Assembly: GCA_035772405.1 (NCBI GenBank)
Contig: JAYKKM010000181.1
Location: 682,501 to 746,500 of the forward strand
Source: Chrysogorgia sp. JL179-B06
Taxonomy: Eukaryota > Cnidaria > Anthozoa > Scleralcyonacea > Chrysogorgiidae
Length of the DNA stretch: 64,000 nt
Reading direction: 5' to 3'
Position numbers and translations under genes: made by a program. Position 1 is the stretch's first letter; each line of letters begins with the position of its first letter. The notes under the pieces are model-generated. The model was not told the origin of the DNA. It searched no databases and saw nothing but the letters and a program-made list of their open reading frames with translations. Positions 1-11,743 of this stretch are shown piece by piece.

Positions 1-19
1 TTACTACCCGTGTGCTCTT

Positions 20-140
20 TAATATATTACAGCACATAAGTCACATGCATTTTTGGTGGGGTCACAAAGAATAAAGGTGATTTTCTGGGGGTAACTTATA
101 CAAATTACTCCGGGTCAAAGGTCATTTTATCTGTCAAGTA
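20..140 (+). repeat. direct repeat, copy A (copy B at 4325-4465)
   Basis: The two copies share long identical stretches, including the segment TTTTTGGTGGGGTCACAAAG and the segment GGTCAAAGGTCATTTTATCT. Copy B carries small insertions and deletions. Together with the duplicated exon-like segment (970-1045 and 4516-4590), this indicates that a host segment of roughly 1 kb was duplicated on either side of the LINE region. Confidence 0.7.
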
Positions 141-1009
141 AACTATTTACACCTTAATGTGTAATTAACAATTAGATTATTAGGGACAATTCATTATTTA
201 TCGGAGGGGGTGTGTAAGGAAATGCAAAACTTTCTTTTTTTCTCTGGTGCCCCCAAGCAAAGTTAAAAAATTTGGGTGCCCCACTCCCCCAATAATAATA
301 CCTTGAAATATTGATAACTCTTCTACAAAATTGTTACTATATTTATATTTGTAAATGATTGAATCAAATTTATACAAAATATTAATATTTTCAAATCATT
401 ATTTTTATTCTTTTCAAATAATTATACATACATACATATACTCATGCATACACATTCACATACATATATAAAATTAAGGCTGTTCTGTATGATTTTACCC
501 AATAAGAAATGTTTGTTTGTATAATAATGTTAATAACAATAATAAACTTTATTTACCCTCGGGTTGCCTCTTGCAATACATACTAATTTACCGAGATTTA
601 ATTAAGTAAACTAAATACAAACAATTAATTTAAATAAAAAAAAATATATATATAATTAGATACAAGCTATTCATTCCAATATCATTGAATTATATTTTTC
701 GAACTGTATTATGAAAAGACTGCAGAGTATTTCGAGATAGTACGTAAGTATCCGGTAATAATTAGTTCCATAATTTTGTGTCGGTGTAAGAAATTGATTT
801 CAAAGACTCTTATCATCAAAGACTCTTGTCCTTGTTTATTACAAAAATGTCATGGCTCGACTGATAACTTATAAATGATTTCAGGGTCCCCCTAAAAGAA
901 ATAGCAAAAATTTCAGTTCCCCCCATTTTCTCACCCATCCCCCCTCTGATAAATAATGAACAGTCCCTTTATAGAGCAAATAGCATATATAAGATATCTG
1001 ACATTTACC

Positions 1010-1075
1010 TTTCTCAGGAACCATCTTATAAACACCAGTTGTGATGTAGAATCTCCATATCCCCTCATAAACCAA
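1010..1075 (-). other. candidate host exon (duplicated at 4518-4575)
   Basis: On the minus strand this stretch encodes a short open segment containing VYKMVPEKG, followed directly by GTAAAT, which fits a splice donor. A second copy at about 4518-4575 encodes VYKMIPEKG followed by the same donor. Two similar copies with a conserved donor and mainly conservative changes are what a duplicated exon would look like. No other exon is recognisable nearby and the protein family is unknown to me, so this is tentative. Confidence 0.3.
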
Positions 1076-1214
1076 AAAGGTTTGTTATATCAAGTCAAAG
1101 TAGCACTCTAAATTGAATTCTGTTACAATGTTCATTTTAAAAAGAGTTTCTTTCATCCTGTACCACCTTTACCAGAGTATTTTACCATGATGTTGACTAA
1201 AGCCACATGCAGAG

Positions 1215-3950
1215 CCTGTATTTTTTTAGTAGTAGTAGTAGTTTTATTCAACCTCCCCGAAGGGCTTTTCAGGTTTAAATTACAAAATTAAATTATCTAA
1301 TTTACAATGTGAAATAAAAATGTTAAGTACTATAAGCTATTACAAATATTAAAATTCAACAACATGTAAATTCATAAAAATTAAAAATAAGTTCCATTCA
1401 ATGTTAAAACGTTTAAAAACTTTTGACGAAGACGTTTCTTCACTGCGTTCTTAAATTGAGATAATGTTTTCAATTGTTTCACCTCTTCCTCTAGAGTATT
1501 CCAGAGTTTACACGCCCTAAAAATAAAAGAGCGTTCGGTGTTTTTAATACGACATTTGGGCGGTCTCAATTCATCTTTGCTTCTTGTATTATAAGCCTTG
1601 TTCTTAATCTTGCAAGATTCGAGTTTTGAAGATAAGTATTCTGGTACTAGGCTATTGATGCACTTATAGGTCATTACAGCTTCTCTTAAATAGATTACAT
1701 CAGGAATGGGAATCCAGGATAACCTCTGTAATATAGGTGTAATATGACAAAATTTAGGTTCTCCAGTAATTATCCGGGCAGCAAAGTTTTGGATGTGTTG
1801 TAATTTGTGAACGTTCGATTTACTTGTTGAGGACCACACTGTTGAGCAATAGAGCAGTTTACTCAGAACGAGTGACTGAATTAAATGTTCCAGCGTGGTT
1901 TTGTCGAAAAGATGTTTAACTCGGCGTATTTGAAGCAGCTTGAAATGACATGATGACACAGTTTTATTTATGTGGTTAGTATAGGATAAGGTTTGATCAA
2001 GTGTAATTCCCAGATCCTTAACATGTCCAGTAGGTATAAGAATTTTGTCAAGGAATGGAAGTTTGATATTTGACGGGACGTAGCGCAAAAGTTGGTTAAC
2101 GCCAAACAAAGTAAATTGAGTCTTATCCGGATTTATTAGGAGTTGGTTTACGCTACACCATCCGGCGACTCTTTTCAGATCCTCCTCCAGTCCAGCAAGG
2201 CCGTCATCCAAATCTTTCAATGGGAATGCGAGATAGAGTTTACTATCATCAACATAGGATTTAACGATTGCGTTAGTAGTTACGGAGCTAAGTTCATTGG
2301 TGTAAATGCTAAACAAAAGAGGACCCAAAATAGAGCCCTGAGGTACTCCATGTTTCACTGGAAGAGGTTTTGACAGTTCAGATTCTATTCTCACCTGTTG
2401 CTCCCTATCACAAAGATAGCTTTTGAACCAATCTAACGCAGTATTTGAGACACCAATCCGTTGAAGTTTGGTTACCAAAAAGGAATGACTGATACTGTCA
2501 TAAGCTTTGCTGAGGTCTAGCAAGACCATGGCTGTAATTTCTTTGCGATCCATTGCATTAAGGATATAATCAGTTATCTGGAGGCCTAATGTTTCGGTTG
2601 AATGGTGTCGTTTGTTACCACTTTGATGAGTTGATAAAAGTTTGTTGATCGTTAGGTGGTATGTGAACTGTTGATGTACAACACGCTCACAAATCTTGGA
2701 TAATATCGGGAGCAACGAAATGGGACGATTATTACTAGCGGGTTCTGCTTCGTCAGTTTTAGGAATGGGTACGAGTTCTGCTTTTTTCCAAACTTTAGGA
2801 AATATACCTTGAGTTAAACTGGAATTAATAATGTCGGTGATAGGCTGAACGATATGGGGTAGACAATCTGCTATGAACTTCAAAGTTATTTTATCGAGTC
2901 CCGGCGCTTTGTTTTTGGGCATAGCCGAAACAATATTTCGAATTGTTTCACAAGAAACTGGTTCAAAACGAAAATGTTGGAGACTCCGCGGAGATAGTAG
3001 TTTCGTTCAAATATTCGTCAAAAGGGAGGTTAATGGTTGTTGTGATCTCCTTAGCTTTTTCCGCCGTTTTTTGTCCAACAGATGTAAAATACTCATTGAA
3101 CTCTTGGGCGATGACAGATGGTTCTTTGCTATAAGTAGATTTCATTGAGTCCCGGATAGGAAGACAACGTCTGATGGTTTTCCATAAACCATTTGGGTCA
3201 TTCTTATTCGTTTGAATTTCATTCCTTACGAAATCTGATTCAGCAAGTTTGAGGCGAGTTTTAACTTGACGTTTAATATTCCCAAATATTAACCAGTCTC
3301 GACCATTGTGTGTTTTACGAGCAATTCTGTGGGCAATGTCTCTCTGATGCATAAGGGTTTTTATTTCTGATGTGATGAACGGGCAGGGTTTGGATTTGGT
3401 TTTAATAACTTTGATAGGTGCGTGATGGTCAAGGACGTCATTAAACAATGAGTTAAACGAAGCAAGTTTTTCATCTACGTTGTCAAAATGTGATAACACA
3501 TGCCACGGCACATTGGCCACGTCTTCAGAAAATGTTTTTGAATCATATGACTTCCGGCTTCGTACTAAAAATTTCGACGTTTTCAGTCTTGGTTTTCTCA
3601 GGTTTAATGTTGTGTACACAAGAAAGTGATCACTTATGGTCAGGTCCATAACTCCACTGCTGCGCACTAGGTTGGTGTTGGAAACTATCATCACATCAAT
3701 CAGTGTTTGAGAGGTCGCCGTCACTCTTGTAGGTTTAGTTATTAATTGTTTCATATTAAAGTTATTGCAAAGTTCAGTAATACGTTGTCCAACACCGGTA
3801 GGTCTAAGTAGGTCGCAATTCATGTCTCCAGTGATGACAATATCTTCGTTTATCGTAAGGGCATGGTTAATTTTTGGAGCTAGATAGATTCTCATTAGGA
3901 TGAGAATGAACCAATTACCATTCCCTATATGGTCAGTTTAAAGGATTGGC
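1215..3950 (-). mobile_element. 5'-truncated non-LTR retrotransposon (LINE)
   Basis: The element runs on the minus strand. Its 3' end is marked by a short conserved segment (GGGGAGGTTGAATAAAAC on the minus strand) and a run of ACT trinucleotides near 1228-1243, as is usual for CR1/L2/Jockey-type LINEs. The coding part starts inside an apurinic-type endonuclease and continues through the reverse transcriptase. The N-terminal half of the endonuclease is absent beyond about 3900, so the copy is 5'-truncated, the typical result of incomplete target-primed reverse transcription. I could not define target-site duplications. Confidence 0.85.
1381..3895 (-). pseudogene. LINE ORF2: endonuclease-reverse transcriptase, one frameshift
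   Basis: The upstream part (3895-2963) contains the second half of an exonuclease-endonuclease-phosphatase domain, with the GDMNCDL and ISDHFLVY motifs typical of LINE endonucleases. The downstream part (2922-1381, 513 residues) is a reverse transcriptase: LDLSKAYDS gives motif A, VPQGSILGPLLF motif B, and SYVDDSKLY the catalytic YVDD of motif C. A C-terminal region with conserved Leu, Trp and basic residues follows, as in CR1-like elements. The two parts are in different frames, joined at about 2925-2985. The endonuclease lacks its N-terminal residues, so the copy cannot encode a complete protein. Confidence 0.85.
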
Positions 3951-4324
3951 AAACTAGTTCCTGGTAGATCTAATTTGTGAAGTGCTGTTTTTGATTTTGC
4001 CGATACCTAGAAAAGGTACAAAGAGGTTTAATTAATATATATTTATGAATTGACTAACCAATATGAAACAAGGTGACCACACAAAAGTTGACACAGTTAC
4101 AGAAGACAAATAATTAGAGATACGATTCATCTTTTTGTCTTGTCACCTTATATTAGATTATATTAATTGTAGATATATAAATGTCAAAGTGTTATCAAAT
4201 GTCAATAATTAACTGTACCATAATATTATCTGAAATTCAAAGTAAAACAACAATCAATACCAAGTCAACAACAACTTATAATTCTTGCAAACCATATATC
4301 AAATATTAAAACATATTAGCTGCT

Positions 4325-4590
4325 ATACCGCTCTTTAATAAATTACTGCACATGAGTATTAAATTGCATTTTTGGTGGGGTCACAAAGAATAAAGGTAAT
4401 TTCTATACAAATTATAGAGGCCTTCATGCTCAGGGTCAAAGGTCATTTTATCTGTCAAGCAAATTACTTATGTCTAATTAACAATTAGATTATTAGCGCT
4501 CGAAATATCCATCGATAATTATAGAGCAAGTAACGTATATAAGATATCTGACATTTACCTTTCTCAGGAATCATCTTATAAACACTAGTT
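4325..4590 (+). repeat. direct repeat, copy B with exon-like segment
   Basis: This is a second, diverged copy of the sequence at 20-140, followed by a copy of 970-1045. The order of the two blocks is the same in both places, but the spacing is about 830 bases in the first and about 50 bases here. The difference could be a deletion in this copy or an insertion, such as the LINE-tail-like DNA at 530-870, in the first. Confidence 0.6.
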
Positions 4591-4929
4591 TTAATAATTG
4601 AAATTGATTCAATATTGACCCATATTGAGATAAACAAATACAAGGCGTGAGAGGTCTGGCGACAAGGGTTGGGAAAAATACGGCAGGGGGGTTAGCGTGG
4701 AAAGTTATTGATGTACGAAGAAAAGCTGAAAGGTAATACTGATAGTACGAAGAAAAGCGATCCTAATCCGATACAAAGTTTCCAGTCTGGGTTGAGTATG
4801 GAGTTTAACGAGTAAAGCATCAAGGTATTTCGTATTTCTTTCCATTCATATAGTATTGTATTGTACATATAAACACTCTGTATTCTGGAGTTCAACACTA
4901 TTGTGATTTGTGTAGTGTTGAACTAAAGT

Positions 4930-5102
4930 GAAACTCAGTGGCGAAGCTGGCCGTAGCAACTGGTCATGCAATGCTAATTTATAACGTCTGCATATTTTGA
5001 AAACAATATATTTCTAAAGATCTGAATATGTAAATCGTTTCAAAATTTGCATAGCCAGCTTGCATAGCATGACCAGTTGCTATCGCCAACTTCGCTTCAA
5101 CT
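4930..5102. mobile_element. foldback MITE
   Basis: The first about 40 bases, including GTAGCAACTGGTCATGC, return as the reverse complement at about 5055-5098, with a spacer of about 90 bases. The outer part reads CAGTGGCGAAGCTGG on the left and its imperfect complement on the right. A CAG-GGCG start resembles hAT-family termini, but no clean 8-bp duplication is visible, so the superfamily is left open. Confidence 0.6.
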
Positions 5103-5229
5103 ATTACTGTGGACCGTGGTGCACTTATGTTTGGAGAACGTTTGAATGCATGTCTGAATTCAATTCATGTCTGAATTCAATTCATCTAATACATTAATAA
5201 ACAAACATATACTATATAATTCAATTTTG

Positions 5230-6600
5230 GCCGCCATAAATTTTGCGCGGTAAACTTGAATGGGGCGCCAAATGAATGGCGCGAAATATCCAAGATGGCG
5301 GCGATTAAAGAATTTTGCTAATATCTCTTAACGAGATATTACTATTTTTACGAGATTATTATTTTTACGAGATATGACGAGGGTTATTTCTTCGCTTCAC
5401 GCTTACTAACTGCACGTACGATCGTACAATTTGAACGAGATTATATATAGATAATTCTACTCGCTACGAGACGAGTTAGCGATACCTACTTTCTATACGG
5501 TTGCCTTGGCCTCGTCCTCGCGATCATTTTGATAGGTCGTACGTAGTTCCAGCTGCTTTGCAAGTCGATCTATTAACGGGAAAACGTGACGTCCATTATC
5601 CAAAATGGCGTCGAAAGATATCCAACATGGCGGCGATTAAAGAATTTCGCTAATATCTCTTCAGGCTTTCGGTCGTTTTTCTCGCACAATGGCTTGAATT
5701 TTAGCCCTTCGAAAGACACAGGCTGTCGCGCACGTCGCTAGTGGCTGACCGTGAGAAAGCTAGTCGAACTTCGTGTTTGTATTTAGTTGAGAAAACCAAA
5801 ACGACGATAACTCGTCGGCAATTTCTCGCACGATGTCGCAGTACGGCGCGTTGGAAAGCCGTCGGTACGGCGCTAGATTCTTCTTATTTAAATGGCTAGG
5901 AAAAGTGCTTCGTTTAAGAGATAAATTTCGTTGAAAAGGCGGCCACATTACGTTCAGACGGTCACCTGACGAGGGTTATTTCTTCGCTTCGTACGATTTG
6001 AACGAGATTATACACACAAAATTCTACTCGCTACGAGACGAGTTGGCGATTAACCCTTTTTATCCACACCTATGCCCACTTAATCCTTCTCATCCACAGC
6101 TATCCTTACTTAACCCTTATTATCCACATCTCTACTTAACCCTTCTTATACACATCTATCGCTACTTAACCCTTTTTGTCCACAGCTATACCTACTTAAC
6201 CCTTCTCATACACATTTATCCCACATCTATCTCTACTTAACCCTTCTTATACACATCTATCCCTACTTAACCCTTTTTGTCCACATCTATACCTACTTAA
6301 CCCTTCTCATACACATCTATCCCTACTCTTTCTCTATTTAACCCTTCTTGTACACATCTATCCCTACTTAACCCTTTTTGTCCACAGCTATACCTACTTA
6401 ACCCTTCTCACACGCATTTATCCCTACATCACCCTTATAATCCACACACATCTCCACTTAACGCTTTTTATCCACATCTATCCCTACTTAACCCTTAATT
6501 ATCCACACACATCCCTACCTGAGCACGGCGCAGTTGTTGTTGGGTCGGACGGTCACATGACGAGCGTTATTTCTTCGCTTCACGCTTACTAACTACAGTC
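5230..6600. repeat. cluster of direct repeats without genes
   Basis: Two copies of a segment that includes AAGATGGCGGCGATTAAAG/AACATGGCGGCGATTAAAG lie at about 5290-5335 and 5625-5670. Another segment (TTATTTCTTCGCTTCACGCTTACTAAC) occurs at about 5388-5412 and 6570-6596, with a shorter copy at 5968-5990. Short open frames here lack family resemblance. The last copy abuts the decayed Polinton polymerase, so these may be remnants of element 1's terminal region, but I found no matching inverted copy on its right side. Confidence 0.55.
6044..6520 (+). repeat. minisatellite, 31-33 bp units with TTAACCC core
   Basis: About 14 imperfect units of the form TACTTAACCCTTCTTATACACATCTATCCC run head to tail. 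Each unit contains TTAACCC, one step from the TTAGGG-complement telomere repeat. Units vary mainly between TTCTTATAC, TTTTTGTCC and TTATTATCC. There are no spacers unlike each other, so it is not a CRISPR array. It most likely arose by slippage or unequal exchange at the edge of element 1. Confidence 0.85.
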
Positions 6601-6612
6601 ACACAAAGGCAA

Positions 6613-9600
6613 ATAGCGTTCAAAGGACACACTAGATCATACAACGTTGAGGTGATCGACAGTAAGGATCCACTATCACAACTCAACAAAACTAGAGTAG
6701 CTGTGGGTCTAACTCTAAGGAAAGACCTAAGACAACTAAGAGGTATAAAATACAACGAGACACTAAAAGTGACTCTAGAGAAACAATTAGATGGAGATAG
6801 AGCGACGTTTAAAACCGCGTTCTTCAATAGTGTCACTAAAACAGTCATTAATAGTAACGACATGCATATACGGAACCACAAGACAGTCAAGCGAAGAGAT
6901 AGTAAATCGTATAGCTGTGTGGCTATCAGAAGGGTCTGGGTGGACTATAGACAACGTAGACGACCACTACATAAACGTAGTAGTGTACGAACCTTTGAAA
7001 GGGTCGAGTTACGTAGAGCTGCCACTAGAACTTAGACATCACAGAAAGGGTCTAATCAACATAAAGAACAACGACAACAAGTGCTTTATGTGGTGCCACA
7101 TCCAACACAAGAATCCTGTAGACAAGAACCCACAGAGAGTGTCAAAGCACAAGAAAAACATCAATACTGTAGACTATGAAGGAGTCAACTTCCCAGTATC
7201 AGTGAAACACTACAACAAAATAGAAAAACAGAACAAAATAAACATAAACGTGTTTAGGTACGAGAACAAGCAGCCATTCCCCATCTATATCTCTAAGGAG
7301 AGCAACAAGGATTATATGGATCTACTGCTAATAACAGAAGACGAGAAACGACACTACGTATACATTAAGGACTTTAATAGGTTTATGTACAATCAGTCAA
7401 AACACGAGCATAAAAAGAACTTCTGTAGGTACTGTCTCCAATGTTTCAGCACAGTCGACATACTAGAGAACCACATAGAGAATTGCATAGTGATTAACGG
7501 AAAGCAAGCAATTAAGATGCCAAAAAAAGGAGACAACATTCTAGAGTACAAAAACTTTCACAAACAACTAGAGGCATTCGTAATATACGCTGATTTTGAG
7601 GCTATTACGGAGAAAATTGACACAGTAACGCCCTCTAAAGATAAATCGTACACTAACGCATACCAGAAACACACAGACTGCGGATATGGGTACAAGGTAG
7701 TCTGCTGCTATGACAACGAGTACAGCAAGCCTGTAGAGGTGTTCCGCGGTAAGAACGCAGTTAGAAAATTTATGAATAAAATGCTGCAAGAAGTCAAGTA
7801 CTGCGAAAAGATAAAGAAGGAACACTTCAACAAGGACATGATCATGACTTCCGCTGACAAGGCTAACTTTAAGAAGGCTACCAGATGCCACATCTGTGAC
7901 AAGGAGTACGTAAGTGGAGACGTAAGAGTTAGAGATCATTGCCACGTCACTGGCAAATACAGAGGTTCAACACACAAGCTGTGCAACAGGAACTACAGAC
8001 TGACTGACAAGATACCCGTCATCTTTCACAACTTAAGGGGTTACGACAGTCATTTCATCATGCAGGAGATTATACCCAACAATATGGAGAAGTATATAGC
8101 TTTTATGCTAGGTAAACATCTAGTGTTTTCTAGATAGTTTCCAATTCATGAGCTCTAGTCTAGACCAGGCGCGGATTTAGAAGTTAGTCGCATAAATTAG
8201 ACACTCCATGAACAACCCTATTGGTTATGCTTTTCTTAAGAATAATTCAGAACAACAACCTATCCAATAGGATTGTTATTCACAGGTATTTTGAATTGCA
8301 AATTCTAAATCTAATTTATGCGACTAACTTCTAAATCCGCGCCTGGTCTAGACAGTCTAGTTAGTAACCTACCGAAAGACTGTTTCAAGTACACGTCTGA
8401 TGTGTACACTGAGGGGTTAGAGTTAGTGTCACGTAAAGGTGTGTACCCATGACCATATGGATAGCTTCGTTAGATTTGACGAGACTGAGTTACCTCCTCA
8501 AGAAGCGTTCTACAGCATTCTAAACGATGAGCACGTGTCAGATGCAGTATAAGCACGCGCAAAACGTATGGAAAACGTTCAACATTAGGAGCATGGGTGA
8601 GTACCATGACCTATACCTAAAATCTGACGTGCTGCTATTAGCCGATGTGTTCGAAAACTTCAGAGTGGCATGCAAACAACACTATCGACTAGACCCATGT
8701 CATTATTTCACGTCCCCAGGATTATCGTGGGACGCCGCTTTGAAGATGACTGGGATTGAGTTAGAGTTGATGACCGATGTCGACATGTTCCAGTTTGTCG
8801 AAAAAGGGATGCGAGGTGGTGTCTCCTGCATAACGCACAGATATGGGAAAGCCAATAATAAGTACATGAAGGGATATGATAGTAGCAAACCATCGAAATA
8901 CATAAAGTACCTAGACGCAAACAACCTTTATGGTTGGGCTATGAGCCAGTACCTGCCAACTGGAGGGTTCAAGTGGGTCAAGGAATTTGACATCAACAGA
9001 CTCGACAAATACAATGACGACTCAAACAAGGGGTTGATACTTGAGGTTGACCTTAAGTACCCAGAGGGACTGCACGACCTTCACAACGACTATCCCCTAG
9101 CCCCTGAGAAGATGAGAGTGAGTAGAGACATGCTGTCACCATATTGTAAGAGGATAGCAGACAAATTCGGAGTATCTACAGGTGAGGTGACTAAGCTGGT
9201 GCCCAACCTACACGATAAATCGAAGTATGTAGTTCACTACCGAAACCTGCAACTATACATAGGGTGTTACGTTTTGATCAGTCTCCATGGCTGAAGAAAT
9301 ACATCGACTTCAGCACAGTCAAGAGAACGGCAGCTAAGAATGACTTTGAGAAGGACTTCTTCAAGCTGATGAACAACTCAGTCTTTGGGAAGACCATGGA
9401 AAATCTGAGGAAGAGGATGTGCGTCAAGCTGATGACTAGTGCTGAGCAAATAAAAAAGTTAGTGCCAAAGACAACGATCGTGAGTTGGAAAATATTTAAC
9501 GAAAATCTGGTGGCAGTGCACAAGATCAAAGAGACGCTAACGCTGAATAGACCAGCTTACGTGGGTATGTGCATACTCGACCTATCGAAGACACTGATGT

Positions 9601-10110
9601 ATGACTTTTACATAAAGAAGAAACACGAACATAAGGCTAAGCTACTATTCACAGACACTGATAGTCTCATGTATGAGATCAAGACGAAGGACGTGTACAA
9701 GGACATGTTCAAGAGCAAATAATTGTTTGACTTTAGTGGTTATGACAGGACGTCACCATACTTCAACGCCGCGAATAAGAAAGTGATTGGTAAGATGAAA
9801 GACGAGACATCAGGAGTCCCAATGGTTGAGTTCGTTGGATTGAGGGCGAAAATGTACAGCTACATTAAGGAAATAGGGGTGGCGGCAAGACCGCAAAAGG
9901 GGTGAAGTGTTGTTAGAAAGAACATAAGACATGACGACTACAAAGACACCCTAGCGAGTAATAAACAAATGTCACACACAATGAAAACCATTAGAAGTAG
10001 AAACCACCAATTAGGAAGCTATGAAATTAATAAAATATCACTGAGTTGTTTCGACGACAAGAGATACATTTTAGAAGACGGAATATCTAGCCATGCCTAC
10101 GGACATTACA
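6613..10110 (+). pseudogene. Polinton protein-primed DNA polymerase B, broken
   Basis: Family B polymerases of this type replicate linear viral DNA from a protein primer. The exonuclease motif I (ADFEA) is at about 7588-7602 and motif II (HNLRGYDSHF) at about 8026-8055. Between them lies the Cys/His insert typical of Polinton polymerases (RCHIC, CHVTGKYRG, LC; 7885-7995). Polymerase motif A is DANNLYGWAM (8912-8941), motif B NNSVFGKTMENLR (9370-9410) and motif C DTDS (9654-9665). At least six frame changes or stops (near 6880, 8130, 8455, 8550, 9262 and 9720), a deletion near 9262, and a hAT MITE at 8166-8345 inactivate it. The C-terminal end decays from about 9905. Confidence 0.9.
8158..8353. 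mobile_element. hAT-type MITE with 8-bp target duplication
   Basis: The element proper is 8166-8345 (180 bp). Its terminal inverted repeats begin CAGGCGCGGATTTAG and extend for about 36 bases. It is flanked by perfect 8-bp direct repeats GTCTAGAC at 8158-8165 and 8346-8353. CAGG-GCGGAT termini with 8-bp duplications are diagnostic of hAT elements. It interrupts the element 1 polymerase just after exonuclease motif II and encodes nothing itself. Confidence 0.93.
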
Positions 10111-10119
10111 AAATAAACT

Positions 10120-10496
10120 AAAGAGATACCAAAACAATTTTCAAATTTAACCAATTTCAAATTTAACCAACACATTTGGACCCACCCGACTGAACCACAA
10201 CAGTCAACACAGGTCCCATCACATTTGGCCAAATTGCAGCATATAACCACCCAACCACATACTAACACCACCACCCAACCACATACCAACATCACCATAT
10301 ACCAACACCACCACACACCACAAAAAAGATAGAACACAAAAGTACCAACGCACTTCTCCAAACACGTATATTCCTAAAACGGATCTGACTTTTGGAAAAT
10401 CGTCAGATTCTGAAAAATGGATCTGACTTTAGGAAAACTGTCAGATTCTAAAAAATGGATCTGACTTTTGGAAAACTGTACTCATACCGCCATGTT
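10120..10496 (+). repeat. CCA/ACCACA low-complexity DNA and 48-bp tandem repeat
   Basis: Bases 10225-10325 are a degenerate array rich in CCACCACCCAACCACATACC. Bases 10378-10483 hold about 2.2 copies of a 48-bp unit containing GGATCTGACTTTTGGAAAA and CGTCAGATTCT. No gene is supported; the Trp/Cys/Val-rich open frame on the minus strand is a by-product of the low-complexity composition. Confidence 0.75.
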
Positions 10497-11374
10497 CTAT
10501 ACTACTCGTTTTGTTCCGGTTCCGCCATTGGGCATTTCAACATGAATAATGTTGACATTGACAGTATCGTTTAAACGAAATTCGTGATTGGATTGAATCA
10601 CACGTTCAATTTCGGCTAAAATTCGTTCAGAGGTTAATCTAAGACGAGACAAGAAAGGAAGAGAAATGGGGTATTCAAGCTGAGGTGATCGCAAAACAAA
10701 ACGGACTTGATCGTGCATGGGGATATCTTGCGTGACGGTACTTAACACACTTTCAAATACTTCGTGGAGACGGTCGTGGTACTGCGAGAGCTCCAGATGA
10801 GCAAACGTGTCCGTGAACTGAACAGTATAGTCCAAACCGGTTGTGCGGAACTTTTTAACTTGGACTTGCTTCACATTCGTTACGGTAAAAAAGTTATTAT
10901 CACTAACCTCATCAGCTGTGCTTGTCCCTGCCCGTCGTTCACTTCATCGATGGACCTTTTCTGCCCACGACCAACTTGCGCCATCGGCTCGTCGTCTTTC
11001 CAATTACTATAAAAGCGCTCTCTTTCTTCCGCCGTCCATTGACGAGTTAAGTCATGTAACGTTGAACCCTCACTTGCCAACATTTCCTGAAGAGACTCGT
11101 CGTTCTGCCAATCGTACAAAAACCTTTCTCGGTGTTCTGGAGTCCAGGAATCGGAAAGGTTCGCTGCAAGCCCCAGTTGTTGGTTTTCCACACCCCATTC
11201 CAACAAACGGCTGATAATGTCGACTTTCTTTTCGAAAAGAAGGCTTTGCTCGAATACATTCAGGATATACAGATTTTCCAAACTCGTAAGTTTAGCTATC
11301 GTTTGGCAGCTATTTTTGTAACCAAATCCATACCTAAACAACATATTTAGCGTAAGTTTATTATCCCATGACAT
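10497..11374 (-). pseudogene. N-terminal fragment of a second Polinton polymerase B
   Basis: The first part (11374-10880) carries two repeated segments, WTPEHRERFLYDW and WTAEERERFYSNW, and a basic linker. The second part (to 10497) contains DQVRFVLRSPQLEYPISLPF and ends at MPNGGTGTKR. From general knowledge, this module stands at the N-terminus of many long invertebrate Polinton polymerases, upstream of a Cys-rich region and the exonuclease. A frameshift near 10900 separates the two parts, and everything after GGTGTKR is missing. It faces the other element 1 polymerase, so it belongs to a different or inverted copy. The matching module of element 2 (32168-32569) has DYVRFIFSN at the same place. 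Confidence 0.75.
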
Positions 11375-11399
11375 ACAATAAAGTTTAATTACTTAAGGC

Positions 11400-11743
11400 A
11401 CAAACGTAAGCACTTACCTTTTGAAGTTGAAAGCAAGTCTTCTCACAAAACGTCAAAATATACTCGGCAAAGTTCTCTGTAAATCAATTTATACTCTCAC
11501 AGAACCAGCCATATCAGACATGCCCAACCAAACACATACGTATTCATGCGTACGTACACTCATTATTATTCTGTACGTACGCTAAAGTAAACATAGCAAC
11601 ACATGGGATCATACTTTTAATTATTCAAGGATCAATGTGTACGTACGCTCATTATCTGTACGTACACTCATACTGCACGTGCGCTGACGTCATTGTCGGA
11701 ATACTAATTACTTCCGTGTACAGATGGGGGGGGGGGGGGGGGG
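11400..11743. repeat. non-coding, CGTACG-rich repeats and an 18-G tract
   Basis: Bases 11540-11690 contain several imperfect copies of TGTACGTACACTCATTAT. A run of 18 G residues stands at 11726-11743, directly after the stop of the next minus-strand gene. No coding potential is evident in the interval. Confidence 0.75.

Larger units (their letters stand above)
1..1205. other. AT-rich non-coding DNA, no gene recognised
   Basis: No convincing coding region is visible. Bases 530-600 (read on the minus strand) look like a LINE 3' end: a short conserved stem-like stretch followed by ATT-rich repeats. The stretch 20-140 is repeated at 4325-4465, and 970-1045 is repeated at 4516-4590, so this DNA flanks the LINE at 1.2-3.9 kb and has been partly duplicated. 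A candidate host exon lies at about 1010-1075 on the minus strand and is listed separately. Confidence 0.5.

Noticed and set aside
5760..6240. Frames near 5.8-6.2 kb
   Set aside because: They cross repeated DNA and the minisatellite, and composition follows the repeat.
6044..6520. CRISPR array or telomere
   Set aside because: The units differ by substitutions throughout and there are no unique spacers; the heptamer is embedded in 31-33 bp units and lacks the pure telomeric repeat.
7568..7945. Minus-strand frame of 125 codons opposite the polymerase
   Set aside because: It is the antisense of the exonuclease region, where the plus strand has clear family motifs.
10071..10361. Trp/Cys/Val-rich minus-strand frame
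   Set aside because: It arises from the ACCACA/CCAACC low-complexity DNA; no start context or family resemblance.
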